Positions 19,142-27,456 of a stretch of DNA of 64,000 bases are shown here, in pieces. Both the position numbers and the translations under genes were made by a program. Below the pieces are notes generated by a model. It was not told the DNA's origin. It saw only the letters and a list, made by a program, of their open reading frames with translations, and ran no database searches. This stretch comes from Paraglaciecola sp. L1A13 (GTDB lineage: Bacteria > Pseudomonadota > Gammaproteobacteria > Enterobacterales > Alteromonadaceae), in contig NZ_CP047024.1 in NCBI RefSeq assembly GCF_009796745.1, forward strand, positions 2,356,001 to 2,420,000. Direction: 5' to 3'. Every line of letters begins with the position of its first letter. Position 1 is the stretch's first letter.

Positions 19142-19173
19142 AAAAAAACAGGCATGCTATTTAGCATACCTGT
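19142..19173 (-). terminator. strong terminator between TonB receptor and NUP-cupin genes
   Basis: Read on the minus strand: a 12-base stem with one G-U pair (plus-strand arms 19148-19159 and 19162-19173), a two-base loop, then seven T. The T-run ends only about 17 bases before the ATG of the NUP-cupin gene, leaving no room for a separate promoter between them. It probably attenuates read-through from the receptor gene. Confidence 0.85.
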
Positions 19174-19210
19174 CTGTTGGAATAAATCACTTATAAAAGA
19201 TTACATGTGA

Positions 19211-21619
19211 TTAGAACTTATAAGCTACCGACGCTTGATAATGACGTGGTAACTCGGGTAACACAATTTGTGCACCAAACAAATCAGGGAAGTTGGCACG
19301 GTAGTACTCTTCATCTGTTAAGTTTTTAATATTAAAGCTTGCTGACCATGTATCGGTTGTATATGACACGCCGGCATTGACCAATGTGTAAGCAGGGAGT
19401 TGAACCGATTGGGAGAAACTAGAATAAGTTTCGTCCGCTCGCACTATACTGGCGTTAGCGGCGTATCCGTTTAAGAAGTCGTATGTTGCGTTTAAGGTAT
19501 AAATGTTTTCTGGAATACCAGCCTTACGTGCATCATCTTTTGTTGCGCCTTCTGGCAGCAAAGTTAACCCTATTGGGTTACCACCAAAGATTAATGATGG
19601 GTCAGTTAAGCTAGTTAAGTCTTCAGCACCAAGGAAACCAAACTGACTACCTTCATCTAATGCCGTTAAGTTATATACATTTAGGTGGGTGTAACCCGCA
19701 CCTAAAACAAGTTGATCGGTCGCTACCCAGCGTAATTCAAATTCAACACCTTCATTTTGCGTAGTTGAGTTGGTCACGATGGCTTGTGCGCTAAAATCAG
19801 TTCGTTTTTGTTCGTACACTGATAAGGCGAAATACAAACTGTCGTCAAGGAAAGAACCTTTTACACCATATTCAAACAATTCAGATGTATCAAACGCACC
19901 GTCTTGAAGTTGGCCTACACCAATTTCAGCACCTTGACCTGCAACGATCGTTGCTTGCTCGGCAGCAGTAATATATGGAATTAAGCCAAATTCAGTTTTG
20001 TAAGAAATACTGGTGTTCCACGATGTGCCGCTTTCGGTTTTGCTCAAGGTCACAATATCTCCTTTTTCGAGGAGCAAATCACCGCGGCTAGTGGTTTCAA
20101 TATCGATTGAGTCGTAACGCAAACCTAGTACTATGTTCAGGCCCCAATCCCAGGTTAAATCGGTTAATGCAGCAATACCGTAGTCAGTATAATTACCTTT
20201 GTCGTAGTTATCGTAGTTGTCGTTAATACGAGTAGCCATTTCACGTCTATCCAAAGCGCTTGACGCCATGGTTAGATCGCGACGATTGAAGTATTCGTAA
20301 GTGAAGTCGTCTCCGTGTAAGAAATTAGTATGACGAATTGACGGTGACACTTGAAATTGGGCTAACAAAGAATTGGTTTCATATTCAGTAGAAAATATTA
20401 ATTTATTTTCAACTACTGAGCTATTGTGAAATTGCGAGAAACCATAAGCGTTTTCATTTAAGTTTTCATAATCTTCATAGAAGAATTGGTTTTTGATTTC
20501 CCAACCGCTATCACTGTAATAAATTGCGTCAAAATACAGTGTTTGAACGGTATTTTGTAGAACGTCATCGGCGGCTACTAATACTTGGTTACGACCTAGT
20601 GTAGTTGTGCCAACGTTTTCTAGTTGCATCAAGTCAGTGGCTTCATCATCGGTGAAACCAGGAGCAAACGGATAGAAAAAGCTATTACCCGCTAAGTTTA
20701 CAGCACCATATTCAGCGTGAGAAATCGCGCCGCTACCGTCTGCATCAATATTTTTAGCAGTACCTGTTATATAGGTGCCATTATCGATCAAGTCTTGGGT
20801 TAAGCGGTTCCAACCAGCGACTTGGTTGCCATCGTAATCGTGGTACATACCGCCAAATTCGAAGCGTAAATTGTCAGTTACGTCAATATTGAACGAGCCT
20901 TGTAATACCGTCTGGTCCGTTCCGCTGTTGTCATAATAACTGCCTGAGTTTTCAACTTCACCGTATAGATAGAAGCCTGCTTCTTTGCCGGCTAGTGTTG
21001 CAGGGCCGCCAATTTCGGCTGTCATCACGCTCTTATCCCATGAACCCAAGGTGTATGAAAACTTACCTTCATTCTGTTCAAGATATTGGCCGCCACTTGC
21101 GCGAGCAGATTTAGGATTGAAGTTTAAGTAACCGCCAATTTTAGCGGGGCCATATATTGGAGATGCAGGTCCACGCACTATATCGATGCGGCTTGATGCG
21201 CCAATCGGCGTAGGGTAGTTACCTGGATTATCTAGGCGTTTAACTCCACGAAAATAAGTTTCGCCGGGTGTACCACGGACATCTAATGAACCGGCAACGC
21301 CGAAGAATGATTGTGTGAACGTACCAGGTGAAAATGCAACTAAGTCATCGATATCGGTTACCGCAAAACGTTCCAGCATCTCGTCACTGATCGTTGACGC
21401 TGAGCGCGGCGTTTCTAAAATTGACTTACCAAAGCCGAAAACGGCTTCTACGCCTTGGCCTGGTAAACTGCCGAGTGATCCCGTTACTTCAATTCGCTCC
21501 AATGCCGCGGTTTCTTCACTGGCGGTCTCTTGTGCCAATATCGTGGGTGATAGCGTCATCGCTAACCCTAATAGAACAGCATTACTCAAGGTCGAGCTTT
21601 TAAATAAGGGATGGTTCAT
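19211..21619 (-). CDS. TonB-dependent outer-membrane receptor, probably for a purine compound
   Basis: An 802-residue receptor with a signal peptide cleaved near residue 29 (T-I-L-A-Q). The plug domain (about residues 60-170) contains L-E-T-P-R-S-A-S-T-I-S, D-V-R-G-T-P-G-E-T-Y-F-R-G and R-I-D-I-V-R-G-P-A-S-P-I-Y-G, typical of siderophore-type receptors. The 22-stranded barrel follows and the protein ends S-V-A-Y-K-F. An EF-hand-like calcium loop D-A-D-G-S-G-A-I-S-H-A-E is at residues 292-303, in an extracellular loop of the barrel. GAGGAA lies seven bases before the ATG. The purine substrate is inferred only from neighbours (NUP-cupin, deaminase, NCS2 permease); the sequence alone would also allow a siderophore. 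Confidence 0.85.
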   Translation of the reverse strand: MNHPLFKSSTLSNAVLLGLAMTLSPTILAQETASEETAALERIEVTGSLGSLPGQGVEAVFGFGKSILETPRSASTISDEMLERFAVTDIDDLVAFSPGTFTQSFFGVAGSLDVRGTPGETYFRGVKRLDNPGNYPTPIGASSRIDIVRGPASPIYGPAKIGGYLNFNPKSARASGGQYLEQNEGKFSYTLGSWDKSVMTAEIGGPATLAGKEAGFYLYGEVENSGSYYDNSGTDQTVLQGSFNIDVTDNLRFEFGGMYHDYDGNQVAGWNRLTQDLIDNGTYITGTAKNIDADGSGAISHAEYGAVNLAGNSFFYPFAPGFTDDEATDLMQLENVGTTTLGRNQVLVAADDVLQNTVQTLYFDAIYYSDSGWEIKNQFFYEDYENLNENAYGFSQFHNSSVVENKLIFSTEYETNSLLAQFQVSPSIRHTNFLHGDDFTYEYFNRRDLTMASSALDRREMATRINDNYDNYDKGNYTDYGIAALTDLTWDWGLNIVLGLRYDSIDIETTSRGDLLLEKGDIVTLSKTESGTSWNTSISYKTEFGLIPYITAAEQATIVAGQGAEIGVGQLQDGAFDTSELFEYGVKGSFLDDSLYFALSVYEQKRTDFSAQAIVTNSTTQNEGVEFELRWVATDQLVLGAGYTHLNVYNLTALDEGSQFGFLGAEDLTSLTDPSLIFGGNPIGLTLLPEGATKDDARKAGIPENIYTLNATYDFLNGYAANASIVRADETYSSFSQSVQLPAYTLVNAGVSYTTDTWSASFNIKNLTDEEYYRANFPDLFGAQIVLPELPRHYQASVAYKF

Positions 21620-21692
21620 CAGTATTCCTCTAACTATTTTCTTATGTGTGGTTATTTATGTGTGGTGTTTATTCGTGTTACTGACGGGGTAA

Positions 21693-21710
21693 AAGCATGA
21701 AGAGTGCCAA
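21693..21710 (-). promoter_or_regulatory. sigma-54-like -24/-12 promoter element upstream of TonB receptor
   Basis: On the minus strand the sequence TTGGCACTCTTCATGCTT carries GG and GC separated by exactly ten bases, the invariant spacing of sigma-54 promoters, and TGGCAC matches the -24 box. The -12 box is ATGC instead of TTGC. The predicted start would be near 21683, giving a leader of about 64 bases to the ATG at 21619. A RutR-type palindrome lies directly upstream. Confidence 0.45.
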
Positions 21711-21714
21711 AGAC

Positions 21715-21730
21715 TTGTCCAAATGGTCAA
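21715..21730. promoter_or_regulatory. RutR-type operator (TTGTCCAAATGGTCAA)
   Basis: Matches the published E. coli RutR box TTGACCA-NN-TGGTCAA at 13 of 14 defined positions. It lies about 95 bases before the TonB receptor start and next to the sigma-54-like element. A second copy is at 25257-25272. A RutR-family (TetR) regulator is not encoded in the window. Confidence 0.6.
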
Positions 21731-21936
21731 GAAATTAGTCTAATGCGTAAGGGTATGATTTATAAGTGGAATATTTAATTTTTAGTGAGATGGTGACAAT
21801 AAATTCGATTTTCATAAAAATTTGAATTAACTAGCTGCACCAAAATAAATCAAAAAATGCGCCATTGCACCTAAACATGACTTAAGGGTCCATGAAATAA
21901 ATGGTTAATTTATTTCACGAACCCCACCAAGTTCGC

Positions 21937-23328
21937 TTATATCGATGCTAATTGCAGCTTTTTGGCTAATTTTTGATGCTCTATTATTAGCTCATCCTCA
22001 TCGATGGCATAGTGTTTACCGCCTTCGATAACCCATTTACCGGCTACCATCAATTTATCAACGGTATGGGCTCCGCATGTGACGACAGCGGCGATGGGGT
22101 CTCCGGCTCCTGAAAAGCGCAGAGCATTTAAATCAAATATTGCTAAATCAGCCTGCTTGCCGATGGCAATTTCACCTATGTCTGTTCTATTAAGCAATGA
22201 TGCAGACCCCTTAGTGGCAAGACCTAAAACATATTCAGCAGTTATATCGACAGCACCGTAGCGCAATCGTTGTTGCAACAACGATTGGCGCGCCTCTTGG
22301 ATCATGTTGGAGCAATCGTTTGACGCAGAGCCGTCGACCCCTAAACCGACCCGGCAACCTGCGTTTACCAAATCCAATGTTGGGCAAATGCCCGATGCCA
22401 ATAACATATTAGAGCTGGGACAGTGGGCAATACCAACGTTTGCTTGCCCTAAGCGAGCAATTTCTTGTGGGGTAAAATGGATACCATGTGCTAACCACGT
22501 TCGATCGCCCAACCAGCCACATTGCTCTAGGTAGTCTAAGGGGCGGGCACCATATATACGTTGGCAAAAAGCATTCTCGTCTTCGGTTTCAGCCAAATGC
22601 GTGTGCAGTAGTACGTCATTTTTGTTGGCTAATAGGGCGGTTTGTTGCATTAATTCTTTTGATACAGAAAAAGGCGAACAGGGTGCTAAGGCAATTTGTA
22701 ACATGGGGCTAGGGTGACTAAGTGTTGATTGATGATAGGCACTTATGACGCGTTGTGAGTCTACCAGTATCGTATCTTCGCTTTGTATAACTGAATCTGG
22801 CGGTAATCCACCTTTGCTTTGGCCCAAACTCATGGAGCCTCTAGTAATTAGAGCTCGGCAGTTTAACTCGGCAATTGCTTGCACTTGAACATCAATGGCA
22901 TGACTTAAACGTTTGGGAAATACATAATGATGATCACCAATTGTGGTGCAACCAGACATCATAAGCTCTAGTCCCGCTAGTTTGGTTGCGCTATAGAGCA
23001 TTTCTTCATCAAGGTTTTTCCACACTTTGTATAGGAAGGTTAACCAAGGAAATAGTGGCTTATTCATCGCTCCTGGTACGCAGCGCGTCAGGGTCTGGTA
23101 AAAGTGGTGATGGGTATTAATCATGCCTGGCAGAATCACTTTACCTGTGCAGTTTTCGATTGCGTCGAACGGTAATTTCGGGTTTTCACCGCTTTTAACC
23201 AATTCGATAATGTGACTATTTTGTACCAGCACGCCATTATCTGCATTTTGGGTGTTACCGGTGAAAACACCTTCTGGAGATTTAAGCCAAAGTGTGGGGG
23301 CGTTTTTTTTAAGGGCTTGGGGTTGCAT
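21937..23328 (-). CDS. amidohydrolase, 8-oxoguanine/guanine-type deaminase
   Basis: A 463-residue cytosolic metal-dependent deaminase of the amidohydrolase superfamily (COG0402). Metal-site motifs are in order: N-T-H-H-H-F-Y-Q-T-L-T-R (residues about 71-82), L-L-H-T-H-L-A-E-T-E-D-E, H-C-P-S-S-N-M-L-L-A-S-G and G-V-D-G-S-A-S-N-D. The H-H-H-F-Y-Q-T-L-T-R segment and the S-A-S-N-D segment are like those of the 8-oxoguanine deaminases (Pseudomonas PA0142 type) that turn 8-oxoguanine into uric acid. Related hydroxyatrazine hydrolases and guanine deaminases cannot be excluded. It lies between the TonB receptor and the NCS2 permease on the same strand, which supports a purine-base role and release of ammonia. 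Confidence 0.82.
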   Translation of the reverse strand: MQPQALKKNAPTLWLKSPEGVFTGNTQNADNGVLVQNSHIIELVKSGENPKLPFDAIENCTGKVILPGMINTHHHFYQTLTRCVPGAMNKPLFPWLTFLYKVWKNLDEEMLYSATKLAGLELMMSGCTTIGDHHYVFPKRLSHAIDVQVQAIAELNCRALITRGSMSLGQSKGGLPPDSVIQSEDTILVDSQRVISAYHQSTLSHPSPMLQIALAPCSPFSVSKELMQQTALLANKNDVLLHTHLAETEDENAFCQRIYGARPLDYLEQCGWLGDRTWLAHGIHFTPQEIARLGQANVGIAHCPSSNMLLASGICPTLDLVNAGCRVGLGVDGSASNDCSNMIQEARQSLLQQRLRYGAVDITAEYVLGLATKGSASLLNRTDIGEIAIGKQADLAIFDLNALRFSGAGDPIAAVVTCGAHTVDKLMVAGKWVIEGGKHYAIDEDELIIEHQKLAKKLQLASI

Positions 23329-23456
23329 TTATTCTTGCTCTTCGGTGGTAGTTTGAACGTTGTCTTTTTGACCAATTCTTAATTAGCTCGGTAAAGGTTA
23401 TGGTGTATCGGGTTACCCGTATATTCGCTTTAAATATAGAACTAGCTCATTAAGAA

Positions 23457-24911
23457 TTAACTTTCTCTTAAGGCCTTAGAGGCAATAACGTTGGGGCTAG
23501 ACATACTAGGCAGATGTTTATCAGTCGCCAGATTTATCGAGGAGACCTCTTCTTCTGCAGGGGCATCGACTGGCGTATTATCAGGGATTAAAATACTCAT
23601 AGTGATCGCGCAAAAGCCAGCAGTGGTCACTGATGATGACAAAATATTATTAACTAATTGCGGTAGCTGTGCCAAAGCGTCGGGTACCATCATAACCCCT
23701 AGGCCTAGACCTAACGAGGTGGCAATAATCAAGCTTTTTCGCCTATCAATAGGTTCGCTAGTTAGAATTTTAACACCTGCAACAGCGATAGTGGCAAACA
23801 TGACTAAGGTTGCACCTCCTAGGACAGGCTTGGGCATCAATTGCAATACGCTACCAATAATAGGGAATAATCCCAGTAACACTAATAAGCCAGCAATGTA
23901 GAGACCCACATGACGACTTGCCACCCCGGTCATTTGAATCACGGCGTTGTTTTGACCGAAAGTGGTGTTTGGAAAACTATTGAATACCGCGGCTAACATT
24001 GAGTTGATGCCATCTGCTAATATTCCGCCTTTTATACGATTAATATATACAGGTCCTTTGATGGGCTCCTTGCAAAATAAGCTGTTGGCGGTTAAATCAC
24101 CCGATGTCTCGATGGCGCTAAGGAAGTAGACCAGCGCAATGGGAATGAAAAGCTCCCAATCAAATGCAATTCCGTACTTAAAAGGCTCTGGAATACTAAT
24201 TAGTGGCAATGACACCATATCATCAAAAGACAGAATACCTTGCCACCACGCAATGATACAGCCAACCAACATGCCACAGAATATGGCGCTTAAACGCAGC
24301 ATCGGGAACTTAGATGCGTTTAAGGCAATCACTGTAACCAATACACTTAGGCCTAGCATAAGATTATGCGGCGCACCAAAATCGGGGGCGTTAAACCCAC
24401 CTGAAAGATCAGTCATACCCACTTTGATAAGCGTAATGCCGATTGTAGTGATAACTATTCCCGTAGTCAGGGGGGTAATAACGGCCTTAAGGTGTTGAAT
24501 AAATTGGCTTATGATTATTTCTACGAACGCTCCGAAAAAGCATAATCCGAACATCAAGGCCATAATTTCATCGTTGCTGCCGCCCCTGCTTTTTATTGCA
24601 GTACCGGCCACCAGAAGGGCGCTAATAAAGGTGAAACTGGTCCCTTGAACGGCAATAAGTCCACAGCCTATAGGGCCAAATTTTTTCGCTTGAATAAAGG
24701 TGGAAACACCAGACGTCATCAAGGCCATACTGATTAAATAGGGGATTTCTGCCTGCAGGCCCAGTACTGAACCAATGATCAAGGTCGGCGTAATGATGCC
24801 AATAAAGCAGGCCATAATGTGTTGCAGTGCCGCGGTTATGCTATGGCTTATTGAAGGCACATCGTTAAGTGAATACAGTATTTCATTATTTTGTGGACGA
24901 GCGTCAAGCAT
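23457..24911 (-). CDS. NCS2-family nucleobase:cation symporter (uracil-xanthine permease group)
   Basis: A 484-residue inner-membrane transporter with about 14 hydrophobic segments. The NCS2 signature in TM10 reads F-G-Q-N-N-A-V-I-Q-M-T-G-V-A-S-R-H-V-G (residues about 318-336), the xanthine/urate type, with Ala323 at a position that is normally Gly. The TM8 substrate motif is A-I-E-T-S-G-D. The likely substrates are xanthine, urate, guanine or 8-oxoguanine. It is the first gene of the minus-strand purine locus, with the deaminase 128 bases downstream. The C-terminal tail (about 45 residues) is polar. Confidence 0.88.
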   Translation of the reverse strand: MLDARPQNNEILYSLNDVPSISHSITAALQHIMACFIGIITPTLIIGSVLGLQAEIPYLISMALMTSGVSTFIQAKKFGPIGCGLIAVQGTSFTFISALLVAGTAIKSRGGSNDEIMALMFGLCFFGAFVEIIISQFIQHLKAVITPLTTGIVITTIGITLIKVGMTDLSGGFNAPDFGAPHNLMLGLSVLVTVIALNASKFPMLRLSAIFCGMLVGCIIAWWQGILSFDDMVSLPLISIPEPFKYGIAFDWELFIPIALVYFLSAIETSGDLTANSLFCKEPIKGPVYINRIKGGILADGINSMLAAVFNSFPNTTFGQNNAVIQMTGVASRHVGLYIAGLLVLLGLFPIIGSVLQLMPKPVLGGATLVMFATIAVAGVKILTSEPIDRRKSLIIATSLGLGLGVMMVPDALAQLPQLVNNILSSSVTTAGFCAITMSILIPDNTPVDAPAEEEVSSINLATDKHLPSMSSPNVIASKALRES

Positions 24912-25501
24912 GGGTAACCCTATAAAGTTGTGTTACATAAAATTGTCGAATTGCGAAGCGCATTGCCACACTTGTTAAACCGTAACCGTCAAGATTCTAC
25001 TGTTGATTGTTGTCCATAGATAAAACACTAAATACCTCTTTAATGACTTTATAATCAGCTTTGCATTTAAGGGCTTCGAACCAGTGGGTATTTAGTTTAC
25101 CGTTGGGCTAGCCAAAGCGTGCAAACGTCAGAAGAATGTTCTGGTTGCAAGTAAAAACAATGCCGACCGCTTTATGCAATGCCCAGGGCGAATATATGTA
25201 TCTGTAAAGCAGGTTGAGCTAAGTCCAACCAAGGTTGTTGGCTATAAAGCAATTATTTGACCAAATGGTCAGTTGAGATAAAATTGGTAACTCATTGAAT
25301 TTATGCATTAAAATTAAATATATTTAAAAGTGATGAATAGCTTAAATATATTTTGCTCCTTAATGGTGCATAAAATGTTTGTTTTGGACCAAGTCTATCT
25401 AACGGATATGGCTTTGAGCTAAAGTTGGGTTTACATATCGCACCTTGATTAAAAATTGATGAAGTTCATTATTAATATTGGATATATTTCAGGAGTAAAG
25501 T
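24912..25501. promoter_or_regulatory. 590-base divergent regulatory region between NCS2 permease and sulfurtransferase
   Basis: No gene seen. The region is dense in palindromes: a RutR-type box (25257-25272), an AT-rich perfect palindrome TTAAATATATTTAA (25314-25327) with a near copy TTAAATATATTTT at 25342-25354, and an enclosing inverted repeat TTTATGCA/TGCATAAA (25300-25307, 25367-25374). A TTGG-A-CCAA odd palindrome lies near 25384. Which gene each site controls is not clear. Confidence 0.5.
25257..25272. promoter_or_regulatory. RutR-type operator (TTGACCAAATGGTCAG)
   Basis: Matches the E. coli RutR box TTGACCA-NN-TGGTCAA at 13 of 14 defined positions; only the last base differs. It lies in the divergent region, 346 bases before the NCS2 permease start and 230 bases before the sulfurtransferase start. 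It shares the core CCAAATGG with the box at 21715-21730. Confidence 0.6.
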
Positions 25502-26344
25502 ATGCAAAACAGCAGTGCACTTGTTAGCCCATTTTGGCTTAACCAACATATTGATGATGCTAATTTAGTGGTGTTTATGAGCACCATGAATGTGATTACT
25601 ACAGGCGAACCAGAGGCCCCTCCATCAGGCTATATACCAGGCGCTCAATTGTTCGATTTTGAGCATCAAGTTTGTGATAAGACAAGCGGGTTACCCCACA
25701 CCATGCCAAGCCCTGAAGTATTCCAACAAGAGGTACGTAAATTAGGCGTAAATAACGATAGCGTGATAGTGATATATGATAACCAAGGCGTGTTCAGTGC
25801 GCCTCGTGTATGGTGGATCTTCAAATGCATGGGGCACAAGCACGTATATGTGCTAAATGGCGGTTACCCAGCGTGGCAAGAAAACGGGTTTACAAGTGAT
25901 GTATGTCTATCAAAGGCAACCTCACTAGGGGGCTTTACGAGTAATTTTAGAGCTGATTTAATAGTCGATTCAGAGCAGGTTTTAGCGGCACTTAGCACAA
26001 CAGATAAAAAAGTTATTGATGCTCGCTCTCCTGAGCGATTTTTTGGCAAAGTTGCGGAGCCGCGTGCTCATTTGCGTTCGGGACATATGCCTAGTGCCTG
26101 TAATCTGCCATTTAACCAATGTATCGATAATGGACAGTTAATAAATAACTCGGCGTTACGCAGCAAATTCGAAGCATTAACGATAAGCACTAAACAAACA
26201 CTGATTTTTAGCTGCGGATCGGGTGTTACTGCCTGCGTGTTAGCGCTAGCGGCCCATGAGGCTGGATATGAAAACCTAAGTGTTTATGATGGTTCATGGA
26301 GTGAATGGGGAGCTGATGAAAGCTTGCCTGTAGTGACCGATTAA
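25502..26344 (+). CDS. sseA: 3-mercaptopyruvate/thiosulfate sulfurtransferase (rhodanese)
   Basis: A 280-residue cytosolic tandem-rhodanese enzyme, the same size as E. coli SseA. The N-terminal inactive rhodanese domain contains P-G-A-Q-L-F-D-F and R-V-W-W-I-F-K. The C-terminal active domain has D-A-R-S-P-E-R-F-F-G and the active-site loop C-G-S-G-V-T-A, the 3-mercaptopyruvate type (thiosulfate enzymes usually have C-R-K/R-G-V-T). AGGAG sits six to seven bases before the ATG. It moves sulfane sulfur from mercaptopyruvate to thiol acceptors or cyanide. It is divergent from the purine locus and no functional tie is evident. Confidence 0.88.
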   Translation: MQNSSALVSPFWLNQHIDDANLVVFMSTMNVITTGEPEAPPSGYIPGAQLFDFEHQVCDKTSGLPHTMPSPEVFQQEVRKLGVNNDSVIVIYDNQGVFSAPRVWWIFKCMGHKHVYVLNGGYPAWQENGFTSDVCLSKATSLGGFTSNFRADLIVDSEQVLAALSTTDKKVIDARSPERFFGKVAEPRAHLRSGHMPSACNLPFNQCIDNGQLINNSALRSKFEALTISTKQTLIFSCGSGVTACVLALAAHEAGYENLSVYDGSWSEWGADESLPVVTD

Positions 26345-26492
26345 ATATTTTGAAATGGAACTGCAATAAAGGCATTACTAATAATGTAAGGGTTAGTATT
26401 TCGTTATTCAGTAACGATTCATTCAAAGGAGTCAATACTTTGCTCCTTCAACGACAGTTAAATTGAATTTGATTAGTTTTTAAGGACGTAAA

Positions 26493-27194
26493 ATGACAAA
26501 AATATTCGCGGTTATTACTTTAATCAGCATCAGCGCCGCATTAACCTTTAGTACCGCAAGTCTGGCCAAGAGCGACGAGCAAATTCATCAAATTAATGTT
26601 AGCGGTCAAGCTAATGTGGCGAGCGTACCGGATTTATTTGAATTTAGTGTTTACGTCGAAGAGCAAGGCGAAAAAGTGCAAAACCTAAATCGTGTTGTGA
26701 CGGATAAAACTCAAACGATTGTAAGCAGTGTGCTGGCTTTTGGCGTCGACAAAAATGACATACAATCGATGCGCGTTCAGCTTAATCCATGGTATGAAAA
26801 TATTAACAATCAGCGGGTACAGAACGGATTCAAATTATCCAGAGAAATAAAATTCACCTTACGAGACATTGAACTATACGATCAAGTTATTGATGCTGTA
26901 TTAAGCACAGGGGTTAGTCGTATTGATGGTTTTAATTATGTGGTTGAAGATGCTCAGCCGCAATACTTAGCTGCACTGGAACTTGCCCTTAAAGATGCAA
27001 AATTACGGGCGTCACGAATGGCCTCAACGTTAGGCGCAAAGTTAGGTAAGGTGATTTCAATAAGCGAAAACAGTGGTTATTCGCCAATGCCCCGTGCACA
27101 CGAGGTAATGATGATGAGTAAATCGAGTGATTCACTACCGGGCCAAATTAACACTGGGGCTCAGGTAAACGTGGTGTTTGAATTAGTCGAGTAA
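26493..27194 (+). CDS. SIMPL-domain (DUF541) periplasmic protein, YggE-like
   Basis: A 233-residue exported protein with a signal peptide ending near L-A-K-S. The mature part begins I-N-V-S-G-Q-A-N-V-A-S-V-P-D, the typical SIMPL/DUF541 opening (G-x-G-x-x-x-x-x-P-D), and contains A-L-K-D-A-K-L-R-A-S-R-M-A and the C-terminal I-N-T-G-A-Q-V-N-V-V-F-E-L. E. coli YggE lowers oxidative stress by an unknown mechanism and SIMPL proteins can form oligomeric channels or rings. AGGAC is close upstream. A terminator follows, so it is a single gene. Confidence 0.85.
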   Translation: MTKIFAVITLISISAALTFSTASLAKSDEQIHQINVSGQANVASVPDLFEFSVYVEEQGEKVQNLNRVVTDKTQTIVSSVLAFGVDKNDIQSMRVQLNPWYENINNQRVQNGFKLSREIKFTLRDIELYDQVIDAVLSTGVSRIDGFNYVVEDAQPQYLAALELALKDAKLRASRMASTLGAKLGKVISISENSGYSPMPRAHEVMMMSKSSDSLPGQINTGAQVNVVFELVE

Positions 27195-27258
27195 CCCTTA
27201 CAAAATGTGGCCAAAATACGTATTATTTAATGGCTACACAAGTCACAAGGTGACATTT

Positions 27259-27289
27259 TGGCGGATACTCTTTATCCGCCATAATTTTT
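27259..27289 (+). terminator. Rho-independent terminator after SIMPL-domain gene
   Basis: Perfect nine-base stem TGGCGGATA (27259-27267) and TATCCGCCA (27273-27281) with a five-base loop, then TAATTTTT. It lies 65 bases after the stop codon. Confidence 0.8.
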
Positions 27290-27456
27290 CTATCTGAGTC
27301 AATCTCCTATATTTATCAGTAAATAATTTATAGTCACTAATCCCTTCTGCTTGCTCATATGGCGCCATTTGTAATAATTCGTCTTGGTTTTATGAATATT
27401 ATTCAGCGTTAATCGGGTCTTAGCTATGACCTTTTTATTGCAAAGCAAGATGAATA

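Noticed and set aside
23368-23380. TTGACCA half-site upstream of the deaminase gene
   Set aside because: Only one half matches the RutR box; a 7-base word is expected several times by chance in 64 kb (another lies at 15661).
24951-24970. Second sigma-54-like element before the NCS2 gene
   Set aside because: GG and GC are eleven bases apart, not the strict ten.
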